Source: Nocardia niigatensis NBRC 100131 (GTDB lineage: Bacteria > Actinomycetota > Actinomycetes > Mycobacteriales > Mycobacteriaceae). Taken from it: 64,000 nt of DNA. A model generated the notes under the pieces. It saw only the letters and a list, made by a program, of their open reading frames with translations. It ran no database searches and was not told the origin of the DNA. Location: the NCBI RefSeq assembly GCF_000308655.1, contig NZ_BAGC01000010.1, positions 1 through 64,000 on the forward strand, written 5' to 3'. Position numbers and translations under genes: made by a program. Positions 26,564 to 35,376 of this stretch are shown here, piece by piece; within the stretch, counting starts at the first letter, position 1; each line of letters starts with the position of its first letter.

Positions 26564-26725
26564 CTAGACCGAGGTCATGCGGCGGCCGAGTTCACGGCGC
26601 AACACTTCCTGGTCGGGGAGTCTGTGCAGGACACGGAGTATGGCCGGGCGAAGTTCACGCTGCTCGTCCTCGGAGAGCAGATCGACGAGATCGCGTAGAT
26701 CCATATCATCGAATGCGGCGGTCAT
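26564..26725 (-). CDS. small hypothetical protein
   Basis: A 53-codon frame starting MTAAFDDMDLRDLVDL and ending RRELGRRMTSV. It is rich in Leu, Glu, Asp and Arg with helical periodicity (LLSEDEQRELRPAILRVLHRL), more protein-like than the shadow frames around it. Third positions are less G+C-biased than usual at the 5' end. It lies downstream of metX on the same strand, and a strong hairpin sits 12 bp before its start. No family is recognised. Confidence 0.5.
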   Translation of the reverse strand: MTAAFDDMDLRDLVDLLSEDEQRELRPAILRVLHRLPDQEVLRRELGRRMTSV

Positions 26726-26737
26726 GCCTGAATACAT

Positions 26738-26765
26738 TACGTGTGCGGGGCCTTCCGCACACGTA
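26738..26765 (-). terminator. perfect 11-bp hairpin between metX and the small ORF
   Basis: TACGTGTGCGG and its exact complement are separated by six bases. It could end the metY-metX transcript, or act as an operator or attenuator for the 53-aa ORF just downstream. Confidence 0.55.
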
Positions 26766-26904
26766 TTCCGCGCAGCCGGTTACGGAGGCGTCATCTGGGC
26801 GAAACCGGAAGCACGTCAGGGCAATTCGCGCGAAACGGACGTGATACGCGAGGTAACGCGCCTCCGGACGGGCAGCGGAGATGCAGCGAACGGGCAGTGC
26901 TGTT

Positions 26905-28068
26905 TCAGCGGTCGGACCCGCGCTGGGCGCGGGCCAGATCCATCGTCTCGAGCATGAGTTTGCCGACGGCCTCGGTCTCGGTCAGGAAGCCGTCGTGGCC
27001 GTCCCGGGACCGGATGATCTCCAGGCCCTTGGAACCCGGCAGCAGATCCGCCAGCTCCTGCAGGGTGCGCAGCGGGAAGAGCCGATCCGAGTCCACCCCG
27101 CCGACCACGCACGGCACGGGCGTCGACCCCAGCGCCGCCGCGATGCCGCCGCGGCCCCGGCCCACGTCGTGGCGGTTCATGGCCTCGGTGAGCAGCACGT
27201 AGGTGGCCGGGTCGAAGCGGGAGATCAGCTTGTCGGCCTGGTACTCCAGGTAGCTCTGCACCGCGTAACGCCCACCGGCCCAGGGGTTCTCGTCGCCCTG
27301 GGCGTGGTTCTCGAAGCGGTGGTCGAGCTCGAACTCGGTGCGGTAGGTCAGGTGCGCGATCCGGCGGGCGATGCCCATGCCGGTCATGGGCGCGCGCCCG
27401 GTGCCGTGGTAGTTGCCGCCCTGCCAGTCCGGATCGGCGGTGATGGCCGCGATCTGGGTGGTCTGGGTGCCGATCTGGTCGGCGGTGCCGCGCGGGCCGA
27501 CCGCCAGCACCAGCGCCGCGCCGACCCGCTCGGGCCTGGCGATCATCCACTCCAGCACCCGCATGCCGCCCATGGAACCGCCCACCACGGCGGCCAGGCG
27601 GTCGATGCCGAGCAGGTCGAACAGCGTGATCTCGGCGGTCACCTGATCACGGATGGAGATCTCGGGAAACCGTGCGCCCCAGGGCTTTCCGTCCGCGGCC
27701 AGCGAGGACGGGCCGGTGCTGCCCTTGCAGCCGCCGAGCACGTTGGTCGCGATGACGCACCATTCGCGGGTGTCCACCGGCGCGCCGGGGCCCACGATGC
27801 CGTCCCACCAGCCGGCCTGGCCGTGATGTGCGTCGGCGGGGCCCACCACATGCGAGTCGCCGGTCAGCGCGTGCTCCACGAGCACCACGTTGTCCGCGTT
27901 CGCCGATAGTTCGCCCCACCGTTGTACCGCCAGCGTCACATCGGGAATGACGGCTCCGGTCTCGAGCTCGACATCCCCGATGGCGATGCTGCCGAGCGTC
28001 CCGTCCGGCGGCGGCAGCAGGAGCTCCGCCGCGTGACGGGATGTGCTCGATTCGATGTTCACGGTCAA
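26905..28068 (-). CDS. metX: homoserine O-acetyltransferase
   Basis: Transfers acetyl from acetyl-CoA to homoserine, the first committed step of methionine synthesis; cytosolic, 387 aa. An alpha/beta-hydrolase fold with nucleophile Ser165 (GGSMGG) and the family signatures [31 protein letters not shown]. Catalytic Asp and His lie in VDSDRLFP and DGHDGF. The start overlaps the metY stop: TTG at 28068 shares a TTGA overlap, and a GTG two codons later (28062) is an alternative. Co-transcribed with metY, which supplies the next step, and thus under the same leader control. Confidence 0.95.
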   Translation of the reverse strand: MTVNIESSTSRHAAELLLPPPDGTLGSIAIGDVELETGAVIPDVTLAVQRWGELSANADNVVLVEHALTGDSHVVGPADAHHGQAGWWDGIVGPGAPVDTREWCVIATNVLGGCKGSTGPSSLAADGKPWGARFPEISIRDQVTAEITLFDLLGIDRLAAVVGGSMGGMRVLEWMIARPERVGAALVLAVGPRGTADQIGTQTTQIAAITADPDWQGGNYHGTGRAPMTGMGIARRIAHLTYRTEFELDHRFENHAQGDENPWAGGRYAVQSYLEYQADKLISRFDPATYVLLTEAMNRHDVGRGRGGIAAALGSTPVPCVVGGVDSDRLFPLRTLQELADLLPGSKGLEIIRSRDGHDGFLTETEAVGKLMLETMDLARAQRGSDR

Positions 28069-29414
28069 CTTGCCGCCGCCGTCAGTCCGGCGCGCAGATC
28101 CGCCAGGATGTCGCCGATGCCCTCGATACCCACGGCCAACCGCACCAGACCAGGGGTGACACCGGATGCCAGTTGCTCGGCGGGCGTCAGTTGGGAATGC
28201 GTGGTGGAGGCCGGGTGGATGACGAGCGAGCGCACATCCCCGATGTTAGCGACATGGCTGTGGAGCACCAGCGCCTCCACGAACTTCTTACCGGCGTCCA
28301 CGCCGCCCGCCAGTTCGAAGGAGACGATGGCCCCGACGCCCTTGGGCGCCAGCTGTTTGCCCCGCTCGAACCAGGGCGAGCTGGGAAGTCCCGCGTAGTA
28401 GACCTTCTCGACGCCGGGCTGCTCGGCCAGGAACTCGGCGACCGCCTGGGCATTGGCCACGTGCCGCTCGACCCGCAGGCTCAGCGTCTCGATGCCCTGT
28501 GCGATCAGGAAGGCATTGAACGGGGAGACCGCCGCGCCCAGATCGCGCAGCAGCTGCACCCGCGCCTTGAGCGCGTAGGCCGGCGCACCGAGATCGGCGA
28601 ACACGGCGCCGTGGTAGCTGGGGTCCGGGGTGGTGAAGCCGGGGAAGCGGGACTCGCCCGCCGCGTCCCGCACGGTCCAGTCGAAGGCGCCGCCGTCCAC
28701 GATCACGCCCGCGACCGCGGAGCCGTGCCCGCCCAGGTACTTGGTGGCCGAGTGCACGACGATGTCGGCGCCCAGCCGCAGCGGCTGGATCAGGTACGGC
28801 GTGGCGACGGTGTTGTCCACGATCAGCGGCAGGCCCGCCGCATGCGCGACCTCGGCGATGCCCGGGATGTCGAGCACCGAACTGCTCGGATTGGCGACGG
28901 TCTCGCCGTAGAACGCCTTGGTGTTCGGCCGCACGGCCGCGCGCCACTGCTCGAGATCGTCGGGATCCTCGACGAAGCTGACCTCGATGCCCAGCTTGGG
29001 CAGCGAGTAGTGCAGCAGGTTGTAGGTGCCGCCGTACAGGTGCGGGCTGGCCACGATGTGGTCGCCGGCCTGCGCCAGGTTCAGGATCGCGTAGGTCTCC
29101 GCGGCCTGGCCGGAGGCCAGCAGCAGCGCGGCCACGCCGCCCTCGAGCGCGGCGATGCGCTGTTCCACCGCGTCCTGGGTGGGGTTCATGATGCGGGTGT
29201 AGATATTGCCCGGCTCGGCCAGCCCGAACAGCGCGGCGGCGTGATCGGTGTCGCGGAAGGCGTAGGAGGTGGTCTGGTAGATGGGCAGGGCGCGGGCTCC
29301 GGTGGCCGGATCGGGAGCCTGGCCGGCGTGAATCTGCTTGGTCTCGAAGGACCAGCCGGCCGGATCCAGGGTGCCGTCAGCCGCGACGGCCGCGGGCGCG
29401 GTCGAGTCACTCAT
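28065..29414 (-). CDS. metY: O-acetylhomoserine aminocarboxypropyltransferase (sulfhydrylase)
   Basis: PLP enzyme making homocysteine from O-acetylhomoserine and sulfide; 449 aa. Cys/Met-metabolism PLP family features: [26 protein letters not shown], and the Schiff-base Lys225 in [11 protein letters not shown]. The length fits MetY rather than the shorter MetB/MetC. ATG 29414 has GGAG nine bases upstream. The 5' leader holds a SAM-IV-like aptamer and a Cys-rich short ORF. It overlaps metX by 4 bases. Confidence 0.95.
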   Translation of the reverse strand: MSDSTAPAAVAADGTLDPAGWSFETKQIHAGQAPDPATGARALPIYQTTSYAFRDTDHAAALFGLAEPGNIYTRIMNPTQDAVEQRIAALEGGVAALLLASGQAAETYAILNLAQAGDHIVASPHLYGGTYNLLHYSLPKLGIEVSFVEDPDDLEQWRAAVRPNTKAFYGETVANPSSSVLDIPGIAEVAHAAGLPLIVDNTVATPYLIQPLRLGADIVVHSATKYLGGHGSAVAGVIVDGGAFDWTVRDAAGESRFPGFTTPDPSYHGAVFADLGAPAYALKARVQLLRDLGAAVSPFNAFLIAQGIETLSLRVERHVANAQAVAEFLAEQPGVEKVYYAGLPSSPWFERGKQLAPKGVGAIVSFELAGGVDAGKKFVEALVLHSHVANIGDVRSLVIHPASTTHSQLTPAEQLASGVTPGLVRLAVGIEGIGDILADLRAGLTAAAS

Positions 29415-29460
29415 GTGTTCTGCTCCAAAGACAAGGTCGCCGAATGGCGGAAGTTTGACG

Positions 29461-29496
29461 TTATCGAGAGGCGAATGGGCTTCGACAACAACACAT
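29461..29496 (-). CDS. polycysteine leader peptide (uORF) of metY
   Basis: An 11-codon ORF, MCCCRSPFASR, with three consecutive Cys codons right after the start. It has a textbook AGGAGG nine bases before its ATG, stronger than that of metY itself. It lies between the SAM-IV-like aptamer and metY, ending 46 bases before the metY ATG. Short polycysteine ORFs act as cysteine-responsive attenuators in mycobacteria (established). That this one does so is inferred. Confidence 0.65.
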   Translation of the reverse strand: MCCCRSPFASR

Positions 29497-29521
29497 TTCG
29501 GTAGACCTCCTAGTTGCGCTT

Positions 29522-29622
29522 GCGCTCGGCCTTCGAGCGCCCGGTCTGCACCCGGAGCACCCCACCGCAGCTGGAGGGTTGCCGATCAGCAAGCCGGGGC
29601 CTTAACGCTGATGCTCTTGACC
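29522..29622 (-). ncRNA. SAM-IV-type riboswitch
   Basis: Read on the minus strand, GGTC at 29622 opens the aptamer and GACC at 29546-29543 closes it (P1). Between them are CAGCGTTAAGGCCCCGGC, CGGCAACCCTCC and GCGGTGGGGTGCTCCGGGTG, the conserved core of SAM-I/SAM-IV aptamers in the actinobacterial SAM-IV arrangement. A 3' hairpin follows (GCGCTCG, AAGGC, CGAGCGC; 29540-29522), and the uORF AGGAGG comes shortly after. Placement before metY fits SAM feedback on methionine synthesis. Confidence 0.85.
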
Positions 29623-29634
29623 TGTTGCGCGATT

Positions 29635-30345
29635 CTAACGGGCGGACGCCGCTGTTTCGGAAGTGGGGCCGCACACAACAGGGGCCGCGCAGGTGCGGAC
29701 GAATTCGTGATAGGCGGCGACCACGGCGTCCGCCATGCCGCGCGGTGACTGGATCAGACGCTCGTCGGCGAAGCCGTCCGCGCCGTCCGATTCGGTACCG
29801 GCGCGCATGATGGCGTGGAAGGTGCCGAGCAGCAATCGAACTCGCAGATCCTCGACGGTGGTGCCGAGTCGTTCGGCCAGCACCTGCGCGGTCTGCTCGG
29901 TCTTGTTCTCCGAGGCGGCCATGCTGCACGCCCGCACCGCGGCGGTGGCCCGGATGATGCGCTGCATCTGCTGGAACCAGCGGAAGGGCAGCGGTTCGTC
30001 GTGTTCGATGACGCGGTCGACGATGGCCAGGAAGCTGTCCAGCAGCGCCTTGAGCTCGTTGCCGGTGCTGGGCTGCTCGCGCAGCGCGTCGGCGTGCGCC
30101 CGCGCCCAGTCGGCGATGGGCGCGATGACGATGTCTTCCTTGCTCTCGAAGTACCGGTTCACGGTGCGCGGTGAGACGTCGGCCTCGTCGGCGATCTGTT
30201 CCACGGTGGTGGCGTCGAAGCCCTGCTCGTCGCACAGCCGCAGAGCGACGTCGACGATCCGCGCCCGGGTCTGTTCCTTCTTCCGCTCACGCAGTCCCGG
30301 CCGGTGACGTGCGATCGCACCGAGGTGGGTTGACAACTCCGACAT
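29635..30345 (-). CDS. TetR family transcriptional regulator
   Basis: A 236-aa repressor. The N-terminal helix-turn-helix (about 25-70: RARIVDVALRLCDEQGFDATTVEQIADEADVSPRTVNRYFESKEDIV) is canonical, with Asn replacing the more usual Phe/Tyr before RYF. The C-terminal ligand domain has MftR-like features (PLPFRWFQQMQRIIRATAAV). ATG 30345 is used; an ATG at 30372 is possible. It is divergent from the MFS gene at 30484, and an 18-bp near-perfect palindrome in between is the likely shared operator. Its stop lies 13 bp before the metY riboswitch, so the metY promoter probably lies inside its 3' end or metY is partly read through. Confidence 0.9.
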   Translation of the reverse strand: MSELSTHLGAIARHRPGLRERKKEQTRARIVDVALRLCDEQGFDATTVEQIADEADVSPRTVNRYFESKEDIVIAPIADWARAHADALREQPSTGNELKALLDSFLAIVDRVIEHDEPLPFRWFQQMQRIIRATAAVRACSMAASENKTEQTAQVLAERLGTTVEDLRVRLLLGTFHAIMRAGTESDGADGFADERLIQSPRGMADAVVAAYHEFVRTCAAPVVCGPTSETAASAR

Positions 30346-30416
30346 GCCTCCATGGTAAGGGTTCGAGCCCATTTCCTGTCTAAGTATGCCAACTGACGCA
30401 GTGCGACAAATTTCCC

Positions 30417-30446
30417 TTGACGTCAATTGGCGTCAGGGGTCAAGAT
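30417..30446 (+). promoter_or_regulatory. operator overlapping the MFS promoter
   Basis: TGACGTCAATTGGCGTCA (30418-30435) is an 18-bp palindrome with one mismatched pair. It overlaps TTGACG (30417-30422), a good -35, with CAAGAT (30441-30446) as -10 at 18-bp spacing. TetR binding here would block the exporter promoter. Confidence 0.65.
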
Positions 30447-30483
30447 TGTGGAGGGTGTCCCGGACCGTCCGTGAGGAGACGAC

Positions 30484-31977
30484 ATGACCGCCGCGACAGC
30501 AACACTCGAATCTGACGAAAGATCAAGTAAGACAAGTGATTCCAGGCGCTGGTGGGCCTTGGGCGTGATCGCCATGGCCCAGCTCATGGTGGTGCTGGAC
30601 GCCACCATCGTCACCATCGCGCTGCCGTTCGCTCAGCAGGACCTGCACATCAGCGACGGCGACAAGCAGTGGGTGCTCACCGCCTACACCCTGATCTTCG
30701 GCGGCCTGCTGCTGCTCGGCGGCCGGCTCGCCGACTACCTCGGCCGCCGCCGCATGCTGATGATCGGCCTGGTCGGCTTCGCCGGAGCCTCGGCGCTGGC
30801 GGGCCTGGCGCAGAACGCCGCCGAGCTGTTCATGGGCCGCGGCCTGCAGGGCGCGTTCGGCGCGCTGCTCGCGCCCGCCGCCCTGTCCCTGGTGTCGGTG
30901 ACCTTCACCGAGGCCAGGGAGCGGGCCCGGGCCTTCGGCGTGTTCGCGGGCGTGTCGGCGGGTGGCGCGGCCATCGGCCTGATCGCCGGCGGTGCGCTCA
31001 CCGAGTACGCCAACTGGCGCTGGTCGCTGCTGGTGAACACGCCCGTGGCGCTGCTGGCGCTGGTCGGCGCGTTCGCCTTCGTGATCAAGGATGTGCCGCT
31101 GCCCCGCACCGGCGGCTACGACCTGCCGGGCGCGGTCACCGCGACCCTGGGCCTGATCTCCATCGTGTACGGCTTCAGCCGCGCGGCCTCCGACGGCTGG
31201 ACCGCCTCCACCACGCTGGCCCTGCTCATCGCCGGGGTGGCGCTGCTGGCGGCGTTCGTGGCCATCGAGCGTCGGTCCGCGAATCCGCTTCTGCCGCTGC
31301 GTATCCCGGGTGAGATCAACCGGGGTGGGTCCTATCTGGTGGCGCTGCTGGTGCCGATCGCCATGTTCGCCATGTTCCTGAACCTGAGCTTCTACCTGCA
31401 GATCACCCAGGGCTACTCGGCGTTGAAGGCCGGCGTGTCCTTCCTGCCCTTCCCGGCCGGCATCGTGGTCTCGGCGGGCATCGCCTCGGCCCTGCTGCCC
31501 CGGATCGGGCCGCGGCCGCTGATGCTGGCGGGGTCGATCCTCGGCGCCGCGGGCCTGCTGTGGCTGGCGCAGCTGGAGTTCGGCGACAGCTACGCGGGTT
31601 CGCTGCTGCCCGCCATCATCCTGATCGCGCTCGGTATGGGCGGGCTGTTCGTGTCCATGCAGACCACGGCGCTGCACCAGGTCGACGAGCGGGATTCGGG
31701 TGTGGCCAGCGCCCTGCTGAATGCCGCTCAGCAGGTGGGCGGTTCGATCGGCACTGCCTTGCTGACCACCATTTCGGTGCAGGCCGCCGAGCGGTACGCG
31801 CGCAACAACGCGGGCGTGGATCACGTGCTGCAGCGGGCCGCGATCCACAGTTATGACGTGGCCTTCTACATCGGCGCGGGATTCTTCCTGCTGTGCATTC
31901 CGATCGTGGCCTTCATGGTCCGGGACAAGCCGCAGAATCTGCTCGAGGGCGCGGAGCACGTGCACGTGGGTGTGTGA
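30484..31977 (+). CDS. MFS drug/proton antiporter, DHA2 (14-helix) family
   Basis: A 497-aa EmrB/QacA-type exporter. Marks are the motif D1 region (MVVLDATIVTIALPFAQQDL), motif A (GGRLADYLGRRRML), the GRGLQGAFGALLAPAALSLV segment, motif C-like (GVSAGGAAIGLIAGG), and a C-terminal pair of helices before a short polar tail. ATG 30484 has GAGGAG at correct spacing. It is controlled, by position, by the divergent TetR through the palindrome in its promoter. The substrate is unknown. Confidence 0.92.
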   Translation: MTAATATLESDERSSKTSDSRRWWALGVIAMAQLMVVLDATIVTIALPFAQQDLHISDGDKQWVLTAYTLIFGGLLLLGGRLADYLGRRRMLMIGLVGFAGASALAGLAQNAAELFMGRGLQGAFGALLAPAALSLVSVTFTEARERARAFGVFAGVSAGGAAIGLIAGGALTEYANWRWSLLVNTPVALLALVGAFAFVIKDVPLPRTGGYDLPGAVTATLGLISIVYGFSRAASDGWTASTTLALLIAGVALLAAFVAIERRSANPLLPLRIPGEINRGGSYLVALLVPIAMFAMFLNLSFYLQITQGYSALKAGVSFLPFPAGIVVSAGIASALLPRIGPRPLMLAGSILGAAGLLWLAQLEFGDSYAGSLLPAIILIALGMGGLFVSMQTTALHQVDERDSGVASALLNAAQQVGGSIGTALLTTISVQAAERYARNNAGVDHVLQRAAIHSYDVAFYIGAGFFLLCIPIVAFMVRDKPQNLLEGAEHVHVGV

Positions 31978-32331
31978 ACGATCGAATTCTCATTCGCGGG
32001 TCGCGACAACCTGCAATCCGCGGTTCGCGGGTTTGGGGGTTGCCGCGGTCCGCGGGTTTTCGCATCCTGGAAAGTGCGGAAAGTCACGCGAAAAGCTACT
32101 AATCGGTAACCGCACTGAATCCCGCACAGCGGGGGCCACCCGCGCGGTGAGATCGATAGCAGCAGTACGCTTGTCTTGCTTGACGCCACAGCGTACGTGG
32201 ACTTGGCACCACAGGTCCCGTGCCGAGCGCCATGCGTATACGTTGTCTGTTGAACAGCTGGGGTCCGCTACAAGCGGTGCTCACCGGCCGTGCAATGGGA
32301 GCACCACCTTCCTAGGAGGACACGAAGATCC
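31978..32331 (+). other. 354-bp intergenic region before icd
   Basis: Contains two imperfect direct repeats of CCGCGG-TYCGCGGGTTT (about 32018-32034 and 32043-32059); the second is followed by TTTTC and could terminate the MFS transcript. A weak promoter region lies before icd (CGTATACG near 32231). No gene is seen. Confidence 0.4.
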
Positions 32332-33549
32332 ATGTCCAAGATCAAGGTTGAAGGGACCGTCGTCGAACTCGATGGCGACGAGATGACCCGGATCATCTGG
32401 CAGTTCATCAAGGACAAACTGATCAACCCGTATCTCGATGTGAACCTCGAGTATTACGACCTCGGCATCGAGTACCGCGACAAGACCGATGATCAGGTGA
32501 CCATCGACGCCGCCAACGCCATCAAGAAGCACGGCGTGGGCGTGAAGTGCGCGACGATCACCCCCGATGAGGCCCGCGTCACGGAGTTCGGCCTGAAGAA
32601 GATGTGGCGGTCGCCCAATGGCACCATCCGCAACATCCTCGGCGGCACCATTTTCCGCGCGCCGATCATCATCTCCAATGTGCCGCGACTGGTTCCGGGC
32701 TGGACCAAGCCGATCATCATCGGCCGCCACGCCTTCGGTGACCAGTACCGCGCCACCGATTTCAAGGTGCACCAGGCGGGCACCGTCACCCTGACCTTCA
32801 CGCCCGAGGACGGCTCCGAGCCGATCCAGCACGAGGTCGTCCGCATGCCGGAGGGCGGCGGCGTGATCATGGGCATGTACAACTTCCAGGACTCCATCCG
32901 GGACTTCGCGCGGGCCTCGCTGAACTACGGCCTGCAGCAGAACTACCCGGTGTACATGTCGACCAAGAACACCATCCTCAAGGCCTACGACGGCATGTTC
33001 AAGGACACCTTCCAGGAGGTGTTCGAGACCGAGTTCAAGGACGAGTTCGACGCGGCCGGTCTCACCTACGAGCACCGCCTCATCGACGACATGGTCGCCT
33101 CCGCGCTCAAGTGGGAGGGCGGCTACGTCTGGGCCTGCAAGAACTACGACGGCGACGTGCAGTCCGACACCGTGGCGCAGGGCTTCGGCTCGCTGGGTCT
33201 GATGACCTCCGTGCTGCTCACCCCGGACGGCCGTACCTGTGAGGCCGAGGCGGCGCACGGCACCGTGACCCGGCACTACCGTCAGCACCAGCAGGGCAAG
33301 CCCACCTCCACCAACCCGATCGCCTCGATCTTCGCGTGGACGCGTGGCCTGGCTCACCGTGGCAAGCTGGACAACACCCCCGAGGTGATCGGCTTCGCCC
33401 AGACGCTCGAGGACGTCGTCATCAAGACGGTCGAGTCCGGCCAGATGACCAAGGACCTCGCGCTGCTGGTCGGCGGCGACCAGGGCTACCTGACCACCGA
33501 GGAGTTCCTCGGCGTGCTGGACGCCAACCTGGCTCGCGAGCTGCGCTAG
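32332..33549 (+). CDS. icd: isocitrate dehydrogenase, NADP-dependent (dimeric type)
   Basis: TCA-cycle enzyme converting isocitrate to 2-oxoglutarate with NADPH; 405 aa. It is the eukaryote-like homodimeric type rather than the monomeric one: [23 protein letters not shown], the substrate region [16 protein letters not shown], the metal-site Asp region (RLIDDMVA), and [14 protein letters not shown] 32332 has AGGAGG upstream; the open frame 14 codons earlier is not conserved. It is monocistronic, with several hairpins downstream. Confidence 0.96.
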   Translation: MSKIKVEGTVVELDGDEMTRIIWQFIKDKLINPYLDVNLEYYDLGIEYRDKTDDQVTIDAANAIKKHGVGVKCATITPDEARVTEFGLKKMWRSPNGTIRNILGGTIFRAPIIISNVPRLVPGWTKPIIIGRHAFGDQYRATDFKVHQAGTVTLTFTPEDGSEPIQHEVVRMPEGGGVIMGMYNFQDSIRDFARASLNYGLQQNYPVYMSTKNTILKAYDGMFKDTFQEVFETEFKDEFDAAGLTYEHRLIDDMVASALKWEGGYVWACKNYDGDVQSDTVAQGFGSLGLMTSVLLTPDGRTCEAEAAHGTVTRHYRQHQQGKPTSTNPIASIFAWTRGLAHRGKLDNTPEVIGFAQTLEDVVIKTVESGQMTKDLALLVGGDQGYLTTEEFLGVLDANLARELR

Positions 33550-33552
33550 GAA

Positions 33553-33570
33553 TTCCCCGCGCTCGGGGAA
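33553..33570 (+). terminator. short hairpin directly after icd
   Basis: TTCCCCG/CGGGGAA, 7-bp perfect stem with a 4-base loop, three bases after the stop. Confidence 0.45.
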
Positions 33571-33649
33571 GGAAGAACTCCCGCGGACGTTCCGACGTCC
33601 TGGGAAGACGCGCCGACGAACGTGAACAGCGCGAAGCGGTGAAGATGGC

Positions 33650-33671
33650 GGCCGGGACCACAGTCCCGGCC
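33650..33671 (+). terminator. second hairpin downstream of icd
   Basis: Perfect 9-bp stem GGCCGGGAC/GTCCCGGCC with loop CACA. Confidence 0.5.
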
Positions 33672-33693
33672 AGGACCATTCACCGCGCCACAC

Positions 33694-33735
33694 GGGCACC
33701 TGCCCCCACCGGAACCGGTGGGCGGGCGGGTGCCC
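33694..33735 (+). terminator. main icd terminator candidate
   Basis: Long, mostly paired inverted repeat (outer arms GGGCACC and GGGTGCCC, inner CACCGG/CCGGTG), followed by GAACTGTTTTCC. It is the best intrinsic terminator of the three hairpins in this 411-bp gap. The rest of the gap holds a CTGTTCGAACAG palindrome at 33793-33804 and the operator at 33875. Confidence 0.6.
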
Positions 33736-33874
33736 GAACTGTTTTCCGGGTCCGGTGGAAGCTGAAGAAGTGTGCGGCACAGGATGATCGGACTGTTCGA
33801 ACAGGTCCGGTTCCGGTCCGATGGCGAATTCGTAATTACACGAACCGGTTTCGCATCAGCCGAATGGGCAGGGT

Positions 33875-33903
33875 GTCAGGTCATGAAATCGTCATGACCT
33901 GAC
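33875..33903 (+). promoter_or_regulatory. 29-bp operator palindrome before the FAD-oxidoreductase/MFS operon
   Basis: GTCAGGTCATGA and its exact complement are separated by AATCG. The 12-bp perfect arms lie 57 bp upstream of the oxidoreductase start. They suit a dimeric repressor. No regulator gene for it is obvious here. Confidence 0.6.
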
Positions 33904-33960
33904 CGGTGTGATGGCCGTATCGGTGTGTCAGGGTTTGTGCGCGGCGCTGTAGGAGGACGG

Positions 33961-35355
33961 ATGTCGGCCATTGGGGATGATCTGCGGCGGGTGGTGCGCG
34001 GGCAGGTGCGCGTACCGGGGGAGAGCGGGTTCGACGAGGCGCGGCGGGCCTGGAATCTGGCTGTGGAGCAGCGGGTTTCGGCGGTGGTCGAGGTCGCGGA
34101 CGCGGCCGACGCGGCGGCGGTGGTGCGGTACGCCGGCCGGGCCGGGCTGGCGGTGAGCACCCGGGCCACCGGGCACACTCCGACCGCGGCGGCGGACGGC
34201 ACCGTGCTGGTGAGGACCGGGTCGCTGAGCGGGATCGAGATCGATGCGGCGGCGCGGGTCGCGCGGGTTCAGGCGGGGGTGCGCTGGGGTGAGGTGGTCG
34301 CCGAATCCGCCGGGCACGGGCTGGTGGGCGCCATGGGGAGCTCACCGGTGGTCGGGGTGACCGGGTACACGCTGGGCGGCGGTGCCGGATGGTTCGCGCG
34401 CGGCCGGGGTCTGGCGGCGACGCTGGTGCGGGCGCTGGATGTGGTGACCGCCGACGGGAATCATGTTCGGGTGGACGCGGATTCGGAGCCGGATCTGTTC
34501 TGGGCGCTGCGGGGCGGCGGGGGCGACTATGCGCTGGTGACGGCGCTCGAATTCGAATTGTTCGAGGCCGGTGCGCTTTTCGGCGGTCGGATGCTGTGGC
34601 CGGCCGAGCGCGCGGCAGCGGTGCTGGGCGCGTTCCGGGAGGCGACGGCGGAAGCGGCCGAGGAGCTGAGCATCTGGCTGACGCTCATCCAATTCCCGCC
34701 CTTTCCACAGGTTCCCGCGTTGCTGCGCGGGCAGTCCATGGTGGCCGTCGACGTACTCGCCCAGGGTGAGGTGACCGGGCCGCTGCGCCGGTTCGACGAG
34801 ATTCCGGGCGTCGTGCTCGATACCCGCCGGCCCCTGGACCCCACCGGTATCGGCGGCATCTGCATGGAGCCGGTCGATCCGAGCCCGGCCCGGGTGCGCG
34901 GGGAGCTGCTCACCGAATTCTCGGACGCGGTGGCCGAGGCGCTGCTGGCGGCGGCCGCGCCCGGCGGCTTGGTGTATCCGCTGGCGCTGGTGCAGGTGCG
35001 GCATCTGGGCGGCGCGCTGACCCGGCCGCCGGCGAATGCCGGTGTGGCGGGCGGCATTCCGGAGCCCTACCTGCTGTCCATGCTGGGCCCGGCGCCGTCG
35101 CCGCAGCACGCGGCGGCCGTGGTGGAGCGTCGCGCCGCGATCGCCACCGAGCTGTCCCGCTACTCCTCGGGCCGAAAGCCGTTCACCTACTTGGATTCCG
35201 GTGACACCCCGGCCGACGCCTTCGAACGCGGCGAGCTGGACCGGCTGTGGGAGATCAAGCGCCGGGTCGATCCGCGGGGCGTGTTCCGCAGCAACTTCCC
35301 GGTGGCCGCGCCGCTCACCGAGCTGGACCGGGCCATCCTCGACGCCCCGGTCTGA
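33961..35355 (+). CDS. FAD-binding oxidoreductase (berberine-bridge/PCMH type)
   Basis: A 464-aa flavoprotein of the FAD_binding_4 superfamily. The PCMH domain (about 30-210) shows STRATGHTPTAA, whose His is the usual covalent flavin site, SGIEIDAAARVARVQAGVRW, and TGYTLGGGAGWFARGRGL. The C-terminal BBE segment (EIKRRVDPRGVFRSNFPV) is present. The canonical Cys of bicovalent enzymes is not evident. ATG 33961 has GTAGGAGG. An MFS exporter follows after 21 bp, suggesting a pathway or detoxification pair. Confidence 0.88.
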   Translation: MSAIGDDLRRVVRGQVRVPGESGFDEARRAWNLAVEQRVSAVVEVADAADAAAVVRYAGRAGLAVSTRATGHTPTAAADGTVLVRTGSLSGIEIDAAARVARVQAGVRWGEVVAESAGHGLVGAMGSSPVVGVTGYTLGGGAGWFARGRGLAATLVRALDVVTADGNHVRVDADSEPDLFWALRGGGGDYALVTALEFELFEAGALFGGRMLWPAERAAAVLGAFREATAEAAEELSIWLTLIQFPPFPQVPALLRGQSMVAVDVLAQGEVTGPLRRFDEIPGVVLDTRRPLDPTGIGGICMEPVDPSPARVRGELLTEFSDAVAEALLAAAAPGGLVYPLALVQVRHLGGALTRPPANAGVAGGIPEPYLLSMLGPAPSPQHAAAVVERRAAIATELSRYSSGRKPFTYLDSGDTPADAFERGELDRLWEIKRRVDPRGVFRSNFPVAAPLTELDRAILDAPV

Positions 35356-35376
35356 CCTCCGGCACCCGGCCGGGGC

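Noticed and set aside
33793..33804. CTGTTCGAACAG as a LexA box
   Set aside because: It contains GTTCGAAC but lacks the TCGAAC-N4-GTTCGA spacing, and no DNA-repair gene follows.
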